From Paenibacillus polysaccharolyticus (lineage in GTDB: Bacteria; Bacillota; Bacilli; Paenibacillales; Paenibacillaceae), in NCBI RefSeq assembly GCF_900102085.1, contig NZ_FMVM01000014.1, forward strand, positions 62,001 to 126,000: a DNA stretch of 64,000 nucleotides, in the 5' to 3' direction. The translations under genes were made by a program, and so were the position numbers. Below, one piece after another: positions 45,914-54,975 of the stretch. Positions within the stretch are counted from its first letter, which is position 1. Each line of letters begins with the position of its first letter. The notes below the pieces were generated by a model. It made no database searches. It saw only the letters and a list, made by a program, of their open reading frames with translations, and was not told the DNA's origin.

Positions 45914-45995
45914 GATGTATAACGGATTAGAATCCGGTCAAATTACAAGTTAAAAGGACTATTACACTACCCTCTTCGTCACGAGCAATATACTG

Positions 45996-46811
45996 CTAAT
46001 TACTTTTTGCGGATTCCGTTAGTAATGGAGAGTACATCATAAGAGCATTATTCTCAGTGATGAATTCATCATCAATCCATTCTCCCTCTGGATTAAAAAT
46101 ACGCCGATGTAACACATTACTCCTGACATATCCTCCCCAATGCTGTTGTTCAATGCGGTGCTGTTTCTCGTAGATTTCATAAGAATATAAGACTTTCTCT
46201 TCCTCACGCCATTCTCCTCTCAGCACATGATCTTTCAACTCCAGATGAAGCTGGTAGGATATTGACGTAGGATTGGAGATCATCAGATCCAGGTAGTTAT
46301 ACGCACACGTTGCCCCGCTGCCAAACGGTTGGGTGCGGTTTGAGTCCGGGAAAACATCATAACTATGTCGATGTCGCTCAACAACAGTAAGCGGTGTGTG
46401 CAGTGTTATCCAGTAAATAAGGTTTGAGAGCTGACAGAGTCCTCCGCCAACCCCTGGTTTGAAGCCACCATAAAATAATATCATGCCCGGAACATAACCT
46501 TTGCGCGCTGTCGTTTTGCCGATCAGCTTCCAGTAGGACATCGTTTCACCCGGTTGAAGGATAAGTCCATTGAGTCGCCCGATCGCGATCGACAGATTGA
46601 TTTCTTTGTTATGCTGTAGCCACATATCCACGTCCTTCAGCTTTCGAAGGGTGGGTGTTTCATGATGAAATACAACATGTGGAAGATTTTTAGCTGAGAA
46701 GGTTTTTGCAAATGAAGTACCGTCAACCAGCCATCTCGCATACCTTCGCCAAGTATAATATGTTTTCCCCAACATTAGTCGCAGTCTGGATCTCGGAATA
46801 GGTTTCCGCAT
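45996..46811 (-). CDS. VanW-family protein
   Basis: A 271-residue protein with the VanW core: LNGLILQPGETMSYWKLIG, GMILFYGGFKPGVGGGLCQLSN, and THTPLTVVERHRHS-like LHTPLTVVERHRHSYDVFP. VanW-like proteins occur near glycopeptide resistance genes and widely in Gram-positives, function unclear. No signal peptide is visible; the N-terminus is basic. Stands alone, no vancomycin genes nearby. Confidence 0.88.
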   Translation of the reverse strand: MRKPIPRSRLRLMLGKTYYTWRRYARWLVDGTSFAKTFSAKNLPHVVFHHETPTLRKLKDVDMWLQHNKEINLSIAIGRLNGLILQPGETMSYWKLIGKTTARKGYVPGMILFYGGFKPGVGGGLCQLSNLIYWITLHTPLTVVERHRHSYDVFPDSNRTQPFGSGATCAYNYLDLMISNPTSISYQLHLELKDHVLRGEWREEEKVLYSYEIYEKQHRIEQQHWGGYVRSNVLHRRIFNPEGEWIDDEFITENNALMMYSPLLTESAKSN

Positions 46812-46928
46812 GGCTTCAATCCCCCTTTGTAGACAATCTACTGCTAGGCGTTTATTCCTCTATAATATGACGTCTTCATTTTCCATAGAGTTACGGCCTA
46901 ACTGCTTTTCCGATGAAAAAAATAAAGC

Positions 46929-46959
46929 AAAAAGACCCCAATTCAAAAGCTTGAGGTCT
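46929..46959 (-). terminator. Intrinsic terminator of the AarF/toroid operon
   Basis: A 9-bp stem (AGACCTCAA with TTGGGGTCT, one U-G pair) followed by T5 on the minus strand, just beyond the stop codon at 46972. Confidence 0.7.
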
Positions 46960-46971
46960 GATTAAAGCGAA

Positions 46972-47799
46972 CTACAACCTTCCGTAATTGCGCAGCACCG
47001 ATAACGTAAAAATCGTATTATACGCCTGCCAATGCTTCAAGTCATGCTCATCACTCCAGCCACCATCTTCCCGTTGTGAGTTTTCTAGATCATTTAACAA
47101 CTTATTCAGTAAATCCTTGGGCATGACTTGAGCAACTCTGGTGTCAGGTGAATTAGCAAATTGGAAAAGAGTGAACTGATTTTTCTCCGTTGCGCTTTGA
47201 GCACATTTCAGAATATTGTCGATTGTTACTTCTATAAAAGGTCTATTCTCAGGCGTATCTTCCAGATTGAGATAGTAGTCATGGGCGTGGTACGCCATAA
47301 ACAACCAATCATTGGCCTGAATGTGCTCTAGCGTGAGGTTAGACTTCGCCCATTTCGATGTCAATGCAGCTAGGGAAGCGGAGCAAATCCCCTGTTTAAT
47401 CAAATTACCTGTAATTGAATCGGGTGTGGACTGCCCGCCACCACTCCACCATGAAGCATGGGGATACTTATGTAAGGAATCAGGATTCTTCAAAGAGCCA
47501 TCTTCATATCGATTGCGTTCAACCCAATCCACTGTACCCGTCAATACTTCTGTCAGCGGCAGGTTCATATCCCGTCCCATGGTCAGCAGAAACTCCAGCG
47601 CAAGAGGATGCGAGTCCGGACATTTAATATCATGTTCCAAACCATGCCCCCACCCGCCGTCCGCATTTTTGTAACAAAGCAGGCACTGATACAGTCGTTC
47701 AACCGAGCCGGCATCAAAAAGATAACTAAATAACGCTTGCTCCCAGAGCACACCGTTAGCATATACAAAATCCCTTGCCTTATCTATCGATACGGACAT
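46972..47799 (-). CDS. Terpene-cyclase/prenyltransferase alpha-toroid fold protein
   Basis: A 275-residue helical protein with repeat phrases of the squalene-cyclase/prenyltransferase toroid: CYKNADGGWGHGLEHD, WVERNRYEDGSLKNPD and LENSQREDGGWSDEHD (QW-like DGGW repeats). The DXDD motif of cyclases is not visible, so an enzymatic role is uncertain. ATG 47799 has TGGAGG 7 bases upstream; the frame opens at 47823. It follows the AarF gene by 35 bases in the same operon. Confidence 0.72.
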   Translation of the reverse strand: MSVSIDKARDFVYANGVLWEQALFSYLFDAGSVERLYQCLLCYKNADGGWGHGLEHDIKCPDSHPLALEFLLTMGRDMNLPLTEVLTGTVDWVERNRYEDGSLKNPDSLHKYPHASWWSGGGQSTPDSITGNLIKQGICSASLAALTSKWAKSNLTLEHIQANDWLFMAYHAHDYYLNLEDTPENRPFIEVTIDNILKCAQSATEKNQFTLFQFANSPDTRVAQVMPKDLLNKLLNDLENSQREDGGWSDEHDLKHWQAYNTIFTLSVLRNYGRL

Positions 47800-47834
47800 G
47801 CTATAGCCTCCATTCTGTCTCATCCTCCATCCTC

Positions 47835-49799
47835 CTACACCTTCGGTTTCAACTGTTTAATTACAGCCATGATCAATATGATCATGCCTACGCCAAAACC
47901 AGATATAGATAACGGAGCAAGTAAAAATCGCATCGCTTCCCCCTGCACCACAAAGCTAGCAAGCATGACGACCATACAGATTACCGTGAATATCCCCACT
48001 GTCAGAGTGCCCATAAAATCATGCAGTGAATGATTTTCCTCACGGGCAATCATAATTTTATTGTCCTTCAGAATAGGCAGTTCCAATAACTTCGGAATGT
48101 AGTCCGTAATCTGCTCTTTGACCTTTGTTAAACGCTCTTTGACTACTTGTCCTTTATCCATATGAGTTGCGAAAGATTGACTGGTTGCGGATAAAGAGTA
48201 CGTATCATCTACAGATGAGAGCGTGCCATCCAACGTAATGATGGCTCTGAATGCTCCGGCAATCGTAGGTTTTAATGACATCCCCATCTCCGTGATCATG
48301 GACATCATTCGTTTCATCATGACACTTGTCGGGTCTGGTGAGAAAGACGCTTCGGACAAAAGTCGGCTCAGACGCTGTTCAATCAACTTTTCATCCAGCA
48401 AATGCCCATCCTCACACACTCGTGTCAAACCATCCGCCATCTCTTTCGTATCTCGACTGCTGTATCCCATCAGGAAGCTTAACATCCCACCTCGTTCTTC
48501 ATCTGTTAAGTAGCCCACTGAACCAAAGTCGATCAGCGCAACCTCTCCATCAACGGTCAGCATCAGATTTCCGGGGTGCGGGTCTGCATGAAAGATACCT
48601 ATCACTAGAATCTGATCCAAAAATGCGTGCATCACCCTCTCCGAAACATCGCTTGTCACCGCTTTCGTGAAGCTGGTTCCTTCGATATATTCCATAGTTA
48701 AAATCTGTTTTGTCGAATACTCCGAATAGATTTCGGGGACACGGATACGAATGTTGTGTTCTTCGAATGCTTTGCGAATCAGATTCGTATTCAAGGCTTC
48801 GATATCAAAATCCGTTTCCTCGATCAAATTCTGTTTGAACCCTTCAGCAAGCTGAATTAATCCAAGTCTTTTGATTTTGACAGAGCGCTCGGATAGCCAT
48901 GATACAAACTGGATTAAAATATCCAAATCGACCGTCATTTTCTGCTTCACATCAGGTCTTAAAATTTTGACAACAACCTTCTCCCCCGCCAATTTCAGCT
49001 TCGCCAGATGAACTTGTCCAATCGAAGCCGCTGCGATGGGCTCCATGCCAAAGGATTCATATGTTTCATCCATATTGCCGATTTTGGTGTCGATAATCGC
49101 TTTCAGTTCCTGTGGGCTTAGCGGTTTCACCTGATCATGTAAACTGGAGAAAGCTTGGATGTAGTTTGCAGGTAACATATCCTTTTTGGTCGATAACACT
49201 TGGGCAAATTTCACAAATACACCACCCATGTTATCCAGTACCTCAGCAATAACATATGGCAGTTTGGCATGATCTTGCTGAATCAAATGAGCCAAACCTT
49301 TGCGTGAAATACTCCAGAACATATGCATCATCCGCCGCCAGGCACGAACTTTATTCAAGATATACAGGAGCGGATTGGTCGCCTGCAATATTTTAAAATT
49401 AAACAGGTTAAGAAGCATATAGGCATAACACGCGGTGAATATAACAAGCAACGGATAATAGATAAACATGACTCTAAGAATCTCGGCATCTGGTGGAGCT
49501 GTCTTTTGATTAAAATATGTAAAAGAAAGTACGAGCGTTACAATTGATGTACTGAATAATATCGCCAAGCTCAGCTTCAACTGGTTACTTTTGAACGTGC
49601 TGATATTTCCAATAATAAAATACACCAGAAACGCTGCCACCAAAATACTGCTCAGATAAAATTGCTCCAACACCTGAAGTAGCATGCTCACCGCAAGAGC
49701 ACTGGCGAACGAGATCAGCACTTTATGTTTCCTGTTGAAGAACGACGTCAGCAACATGAATACAATGAAACACACGAGTAATGTAACAAAAAAGAACAT
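47835..49799 (-). CDS. AarF/UbiB (ABC1) family atypical kinase with extra N-terminal membrane helices
   Basis: A 654-residue membrane protein. The ABC1/UbiB kinase core starts near 200: GGVFVKFAQVLSTKKDMLP (the KxGQ-like element), VVVKILRP (Lys of the ATP site), and DPHPGNLMLTVDGEVALIDFGSVG. About five hydrophobic segments precede it (residues ~1-145) and two close the C-terminus, whereas typical UbiB proteins have only the C-terminal pair. These proteins assist ubiquinone or other isoprenoid lipid metabolism. ATG 49799 is preferred for its AGGTGGG site; the frame opens at 49811. The partner toroid gene downstream hints at isoprenoid chemistry. Confidence 0.85.
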   Translation of the reverse strand: MFFFVTLLVCFIVFMLLTSFFNRKHKVLISFASALAVSMLLQVLEQFYLSSILVAAFLVYFIIGNISTFKSNQLKLSLAILFSTSIVTLVLSFTYFNQKTAPPDAEILRVMFIYYPLLVIFTACYAYMLLNLFNFKILQATNPLLYILNKVRAWRRMMHMFWSISRKGLAHLIQQDHAKLPYVIAEVLDNMGGVFVKFAQVLSTKKDMLPANYIQAFSSLHDQVKPLSPQELKAIIDTKIGNMDETYESFGMEPIAAASIGQVHLAKLKLAGEKVVVKILRPDVKQKMTVDLDILIQFVSWLSERSVKIKRLGLIQLAEGFKQNLIEETDFDIEALNTNLIRKAFEEHNIRIRVPEIYSEYSTKQILTMEYIEGTSFTKAVTSDVSERVMHAFLDQILVIGIFHADPHPGNLMLTVDGEVALIDFGSVGYLTDEERGGMLSFLMGYSSRDTKEMADGLTRVCEDGHLLDEKLIEQRLSRLLSEASFSPDPTSVMMKRMMSMITEMGMSLKPTIAGAFRAIITLDGTLSSVDDTYSLSATSQSFATHMDKGQVVKERLTKVKEQITDYIPKLLELPILKDNKIMIAREENHSLHDFMGTLTVGIFTVICMVVMLASFVVQGEAMRFLLAPLSISGFGVGMIILIMAVIKQLKPKV

Positions 49800-49945
49800 C
49801 TTACATCCCACCTGTTATGTAATGGTAATGAATGAATGGTTGCTCCCTCAATATAACACACCAATACACAATGGCTACACTTACCCATGAATAGTTCTTG
49901 ATTTCAATTCCATCTGGTAGCAAATTTGTGGAGAACCGCATGAAG

Positions 49946-49974
49946 AAGGCTGCCGACACTTTCTCGACAGCCTT
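49946..49974. terminator. Hairpin at the end of the glycan cluster
   Basis: AAGGCTG pairs with CAGCCTT, 38 bases past the DUF1919 stop codon. It lacks a clear T run on the minus strand, so termination strength is doubtful. Confidence 0.4.
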
Positions 49975-50012
49975 GTGAACAGAATTTTCTCTTTAGTCTA
50001 GAAGAGATACTC

Positions 50013-50907
50013 TCAAATTCTTTTCTCATTTTTATTTCCTAACAATAATTCTAAAGGATCGTAAAATTTATAATTCCCTGTCGCTAAACCATTTACAACT
50101 TTCCAGAAAGGAACTTCTTTTAGTTCATCCATGTTTTTATAATGGATGGTTAATAAAGATTCCTTAGATGTTTCAAAAGGAACAAAACAAACCTTATTTT
50201 TGTAAGGTAACTCCACAAATTGATCTGCGATATTCGCATTCTCTGTATGCATCATAATAAATAAATTATCCCAGTTAATTTTTTTCCTACGCCTATTCCA
50301 TTTTTCAATAGCATCTTCAAGTGACGTATCGTGATTAAATTGTAAACGCACATCGTTTAAATAACATACGGGGTATTCTGCCTTCAAAAGATCTGAATAC
50401 ACAAATTTGTCTAACTCCAATTCGTAATTTAGATATCTTTGGGGATCACTTAATATTTTCAAATAATCTGTCTCACTCTGGAACATATTTATAAAGGGTG
50501 AATGACTCTCCATCCCTAATCGATTATAGGTTAAGCCCCCCCCAACAATTGTTCGAAAAAATGCTGATTTTAGATTTTTGTATATGCATATATTTATCGA
50601 TATTGAAATTAGGTAACGAGAAAATTTTAATGTTTACAACATTCTCATGATCCATCCCAAGTGATACAGCTTCCTTCTGAATCTCTAAAAAAAACTTCCG
50701 ACTAGCTACAATAAGTAGATCAAACTCAATGTTTCTTAAATCTTGTTTCGATATGAAAGGAATTTGATCCACCTTTTGATAAATTGCTTGATTTGAAGTA
50801 ACACCAACAATTTCAATATCTCCAATTAACTCCTGATATTTAATTAAATTGATATGTGTATCATAATCGATCCCAGTTCCCCAAATTATACATCTATATT
50901 TTGACAA
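50013..50907 (-). pseudogene. DUF1919 glycan-biosynthesis gene split by a frameshift in a G8 tract
   Basis: Two adjacent frames, 50524-50907 (TTG start, GGAG upstream) and 50013-50513, together make one protein of about 297 residues. The first carries a nucleotide-binding-like N-terminus (IIWGTGIDYD) and ends IFSNNCWGGLNL-stop; the second resumes MESHSPFINMF. Removing one G from the G8 run restores the frame and gives CWGGLTYNRLGMESHSP, the exact start of the DUF1919 domain. So the gene is interrupted by a single-base change: a recent mutation, phase variation or a sequence error. DUF1919 proteins occur in exopolysaccharide and capsule clusters; function unknown. Last gene of the glycan operon. 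Confidence 0.8.
50536..50543 (-). repeat. G8 homopolymer at the DUF1919 frameshift
   Basis: Eight consecutive G on the coding (minus) strand. Seven would keep the gene in frame. Homopolymers of this length slip during replication and are also a common sequencing error site. Confidence 0.85.
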
Positions 50908-50987
50908 GGCAATTCTCCTCGAGTCATATTATCATTCTGTGTAGTTTCAATCGACAAAGCACACACACTTCTCACTATTCTCTAAAT

Positions 50988-52109
50988 TCAAACTTGACCA
51001 GAATAGATTTTTTCAAGCTCATGAATTTGATTTGTGAGTGAGTAGCCTGCATTGGCTACAATGTCTTTACAATCCACCCGATTATAACCTTCAGATAATT
51101 CAATGATAGCGTCATTCCAAATTTCAACATCCAATGGTAAATATTGAATATGATCTGTGATTTTCGCTTCTTCCGGCATAATATCACTCACTAGACACTT
51201 CAGTCCTGAAGTTTGTGCTTCTACTAATACAAGATCCAGACCACCAAACCTTGATGGCAAACAGAAAGTATCCATGGCCTGCATCAGTTTAGGAACCTCG
51301 ATATCTGATTGACGTCCAAGAAATAGAACTCTGTCTTGCAGTCCAAGAGCGGACACAGTACTTTGTATAGACTCAAGCCCTTCTCCTTCTCCAATTAACA
51401 TTAACTTCGCGTTAGATATTTCTTTGCTGACTTTTGCGAAAATCTCAATTAACATTTCATGATTTTTCTGATAAGCAAATCTTCCAACGTGTCCAATTAC
51501 AAAAGAATCCTTTAAGCCGAGTCTTTCTCTATATTCTTCCCTGACTCCTGGATTATATGAAAATTTATCTATATTAATTGCATTTTTAAGTATACGAATG
51601 TTCTCTTTGGGGATTTGTGGGCCGTAGAGCCAATCGGCAGCTGACTTCGCACAGGCCAGGAAATGAGTAGCATGATAGGGCATAAACATTTTTTTCTGTT
51701 GCTCATGTAGATCAATAGCCTGCTGTCTGAGTTCTGGATCATCGATACCAACCATATTGTTATGTGCATGCACAATAATAATGGGGATTCTCATTTCAAT
51801 TGCAATCTCTTCTACCAGAAAATTTTTCCAATGTCCTGTGTGCAAATGTATCGCATCATAACCCTCAGATAAAATATCTCTTAACTCTGTTATAAATTGC
51901 TCTCGATTCTCTTCTGCATAACAAGATACGTAGTGCACCTTACAGCCATCTTTCGTCAGTTCATCTTCAAAATCAATGGATTTGCTAAAAGTTACAAAAT
52001 CAAATTGAAATCTGGTTTTATCAATGTAATCCCAGTTTCTCATTGAATAATGAGTGATTCCAGCTCTGGTTTTCGCAATTGGCAACTGTAGCACTTTTAT
52101 TTTTTTCAT
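50988..52109 (-). CDS. GT4-family glycosyltransferase
   Basis: A 373-residue retaining glycosyltransferase with GT-B fold. The donor domain is typical: IGHVGRFAYQKNHEMLIEIF, LMLIGEGEGL, VLFLGRQSDI, and LPSRFGGLDLVLVEAQTSGLKCLVSD with the EX7E-like acid pair altered toward Asp/Glu. Similar to EpsF-type enzymes of exopolysaccharide operons. It follows the CDP-glycerol-type polymerase by 3 bases. Sugar and acceptor cannot be told. Confidence 0.88.
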   Translation of the reverse strand: MKKIKVLQLPIAKTRAGITHYSMRNWDYIDKTRFQFDFVTFSKSIDFEDELTKDGCKVHYVSCYAEENREQFITELRDILSEGYDAIHLHTGHWKNFLVEEIAIEMRIPIIIVHAHNNMVGIDDPELRQQAIDLHEQQKKMFMPYHATHFLACAKSAADWLYGPQIPKENIRILKNAINIDKFSYNPGVREEYRERLGLKDSFVIGHVGRFAYQKNHEMLIEIFAKVSKEISNAKLMLIGEGEGLESIQSTVSALGLQDRVLFLGRQSDIEVPKLMQAMDTFCLPSRFGGLDLVLVEAQTSGLKCLVSDIMPEEAKITDHIQYLPLDVEIWNDAIIELSEGYNRVDCKDIVANAGYSLTNQIHELEKIYSGQV

Positions 52110-52112
52110 TTT

Positions 52113-53495
52113 TTAATAGTTCCCCCGTACATTTGTGTCCTCAAGCTCTAACAACTCACGTGCAAGAGCAAGTACTCGTTGTGATGAATTACCGTCAGCA
52201 TACTTATGCGTTATGCGCTTCAGACGCTCTCTGTCTTTCTTAAACTTATCTTCACCATACAACGAATCAATCACTGCCTGCTCAAACTGACTGTACTCTA
52301 AGGCTATCTCTCCAGGCATCCAGGCATCGTAAGGCTCCATCATTAAGCCTCTTGTTTGACTATAATCCTCAAGGTCTAACGGAGTCAGGATGATAGGTTT
52401 ATCTGTGAGCAGAAAATCTATTATAATTGATGAATAATCTGAGATCAGACCATCCACACCATTTAGGATTTCGTAGAGATCCATGTCGTTCATATGCAGC
52501 ATTTCGTCTGTAATTTCTTTGATATGATCTGAATCATCAAACATAGGCCGAGTAAGCTGAACAGTATGCTTTTTATATAGAAAAAGGATATCATTTTTAC
52601 TTAAGAAATCATTAAATGTCTTCTCGTTATATCCGTCCATATCACTAATTAGAGCTGCATTATTACCATTACTGGTTAAAAATGAATCTCTATGTGTGGG
52701 AGCATAAAATAGAATTTTACGTTGTTTTATAGGTCCCATTAACTTTTCTAATGTTCTTTTTCCATCTGATTTAAAAATCATATCATTGCGTGGATAACCC
52801 GTAATAACGAACTTTTCAAAATCGAGCTTCAAACAGTATCCCACGAAAATACTATATAAATGGGACATGGAACAAATCGCAGACTTTTCTTGAAAAATTT
52901 CATTCCTGCTATCAGACAAGTTTCTATCATTTTCTTCTTTATTCATGTAAAAAATGGTTTTTATTGTGAACCCATGCCATAACTCTATTGATTTTTTATT
53001 ACCACACCGTTCACCGCTATGTGTGATGATAAGGCTACTTGAAAGATAATGGTAATAATATTCCTTGTCTCTCTTCGAATCTTTTACAAGCACTACTTCA
53101 ATATCATCATATGGATTACTACTTAGTGCATTCGAAACAGCCCCTGCATTGTAATGACCGATAACACAGATTTTGTTAGGCTTCTCCCTTATCGTCCCAT
53201 ATTCACTCAAATCTACTCGTGTCAGATCAGCAGTTCCGTACTTATTTGGAATATAAAACTCCTTGATCCCCATCGCGTAAAGCTGCTGTGCAATTTCAAG
53301 ATGAGAATTACTGGCTATTATTACATTCAGACCTTTTTCGATAATTTCACCAGGTTGGATAATAGGTAAATCAAAAAGTTTTGTTCCATGCTTTTTGGAA
53401 TTGCTGTCGGCAAAGCAATTAATATCGTATTTATCTTTTAACAGTGTATAATAGGATTTCCCAAGTAATCCCGCACCAAAAATGATGAATTTCAT
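52113..53495 (-). CDS. CDP-glycerol:glycerophosphotransferase-like (TagB/TagF) with N-terminal Rossmann module
   Basis: A 460-residue protein. The N-terminal ~100 residues are a small Rossmann-like domain (FIIFGAGLLGKSYY, then VIIASNSHLEIAQQL). The rest matches the CDP-glycerol glycerophosphotransferase family: ELWHGFTIK, VITGYPRNDMI, ILFYAPTHRDSF, FLYKKHTVQL, and GLISDYSSIIIDFLL near the C-terminus. Such enzymes add polyol-phosphate units of teichoic acids using CDP-activated donors. It fits the LicD and cytidylyltransferase genes of the cluster. Confidence 0.85.
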   Translation of the reverse strand: MKFIIFGAGLLGKSYYTLLKDKYDINCFADSNSKKHGTKLFDLPIIQPGEIIEKGLNVIIASNSHLEIAQQLYAMGIKEFYIPNKYGTADLTRVDLSEYGTIREKPNKICVIGHYNAGAVSNALSSNPYDDIEVVLVKDSKRDKEYYYHYLSSSLIITHSGERCGNKKSIELWHGFTIKTIFYMNKEENDRNLSDSRNEIFQEKSAICSMSHLYSIFVGYCLKLDFEKFVITGYPRNDMIFKSDGKRTLEKLMGPIKQRKILFYAPTHRDSFLTSNGNNAALISDMDGYNEKTFNDFLSKNDILFLYKKHTVQLTRPMFDDSDHIKEITDEMLHMNDMDLYEILNGVDGLISDYSSIIIDFLLTDKPIILTPLDLEDYSQTRGLMMEPYDAWMPGEIALEYSQFEQAVIDSLYGEDKFKKDRERLKRITHKYADGNSSQRVLALARELLELEDTNVRGNY

Positions 53496-53540
53496 ATAAT
53501 CACACTTTCTTGATTTGATAGTTTCAAGTGATTTTTATTA

Positions 53541-54899
53541 TTATTCATCACTACTCACAATTAGTTCTGGAAAATATTTAGCACTTAAATCATTTATCAC
53601 ATCTTGAAAATAAAATACGTTGCATTCGGTTTCACGCAGCTTGAATTCTACATCTTTATTTCCATACATGAATATAATAGCTGTATCATCCTTCGTGAGC
53701 GAGTCAAAATCAGGTTTCACAAGGCGTATACCAAATAGATGGTCGTCTTGTTTTGCTTTTATATCCCATACCTCATTAGGAATAATACTACATTTGATAA
53801 AATCCTCTAGTGTACTTTTAGCCACAAAACCCGCACCATATGCGATCAAGCGACCTTTTGCTTTATGAATGACTGTGAGTGTATCTTTCTTTCCAGGAGA
53901 GTAACTCATCAGATAATTGCTGACCGCATAGAAAGCCACAGAAAATCCAACCTTTTCAACAAACTTCTCGTTTAATTTAGAAGGTAATAGATCGCTATCA
54001 TTTACTGCCTTTACATATTGGTCAATATTGTATTTTTCATAACTCTTCAAATGGAGATTACGTCTTATTCGTCTTAATATTAACTCATATTTATTTAAGG
54101 AAATAATCTTACTATAAAAATCGATTTTTTCGGATGAGTCTATACAAGATCTCAACATATTTTGTGACAATTGACATCTAGTTTCGGCATATTGATAAAT
54201 TGTTTTCATATCTGTCTGTGATGTTATGATTGAGTCCTTACGTACAATATAAGTATATAATGTTTTCCGTAAGTATATGATGGAACTCTCAGAAGCCAAA
54301 ATTGGAAGCCATAATTGCTCTTCTTGAGTGTTGCTCAATTGAATTATAAAGTGATCTATCAACCGTAATTTGGTAATTAATGATGCTCTAAACAGAATTA
54401 CTGCTACAGAAGTTGTAAGTTTCTTCATCAAATATTTGGTTAATAAATTTTGATCATGATTTGATACAAGAGTCATCTCTGAATTGTTTATATTGGGAGC
54501 AAATCCGGCATCCCATCGGTTCCTTACCTCATCACAAACCACGCAGTTTACATCAGGGAATTGATCCAATGCATTAACCATTGATGAGACGTATTCCTCA
54601 TGTAATAAATCGTCACAATCAGGCATACAGACAAACTCACCCGTCACCAGTTTTAAACCATTCCTAACTGCCGCTGCCACTCCCTGATTCTCTTGATCAA
54701 CAATTATAACTTGATAACCTCGGGATGTTAATTTTTCCGCATATCGACTAATCACATCTCTAGTTCCATCAGAACTGCCATCATTAATTAGGATAACCTC
54801 AATGTTATCCCACTTCTGGTTCACGACGGAATCAAGCATGTCAGAGATATACTTCACCTTGTTATAGCATGAAATGACCATACTTACTTTGGGCTGCAT
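53541..54899 (-). CDS. GT2 glycosyltransferase with C-terminal Rossmann-like module (copy 1)
   Basis: A 452-residue protein. N-terminal GT-A domain of family 2: VSMVISCYNKVKYI, VILINDGSSDGT, the DCDD metal motif in MPDCDDLLH. A middle helical region follows, then a C-terminal module with RLIAYGAGFVAKS and IFMYGNKDVE. This architecture is shared with the next two genes, so the three are tandem duplicates. AAGGGAG lies before the ATG. Sugar unknown. Confidence 0.87.
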   Translation of the reverse strand: MQPKVSMVISCYNKVKYISDMLDSVVNQKWDNIEVILINDGSSDGTRDVISRYAEKLTSRGYQVIIVDQENQGVAAAVRNGLKLVTGEFVCMPDCDDLLHEEYVSSMVNALDQFPDVNCVVCDEVRNRWDAGFAPNINNSEMTLVSNHDQNLLTKYLMKKLTTSVAVILFRASLITKLRLIDHFIIQLSNTQEEQLWLPILASESSIIYLRKTLYTYIVRKDSIITSQTDMKTIYQYAETRCQLSQNMLRSCIDSSEKIDFYSKIISLNKYELILRRIRRNLHLKSYEKYNIDQYVKAVNDSDLLPSKLNEKFVEKVGFSVAFYAVSNYLMSYSPGKKDTLTVIHKAKGRLIAYGAGFVAKSTLEDFIKCSIIPNEVWDIKAKQDDHLFGIRLVKPDFDSLTKDDTAIIFMYGNKDVEFKLRETECNVFYFQDVINDLSAKYFPELIVSSDE

Positions 54900-54975
54900 G
54901 AGTCTACTCCCTTCTCGAAAAACAACTCAAAATAGTAAGATCGTTATTAATATACGTGTGGAAATAAAGCGATAG

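Noticed and set aside
45996..46811. Part of a vancomycin-resistance cluster because of VanW
   Set aside because: No VanHAX, VanRS or D-Ala-D-Lac ligase genes nearby; VanW-like proteins are common on their own.
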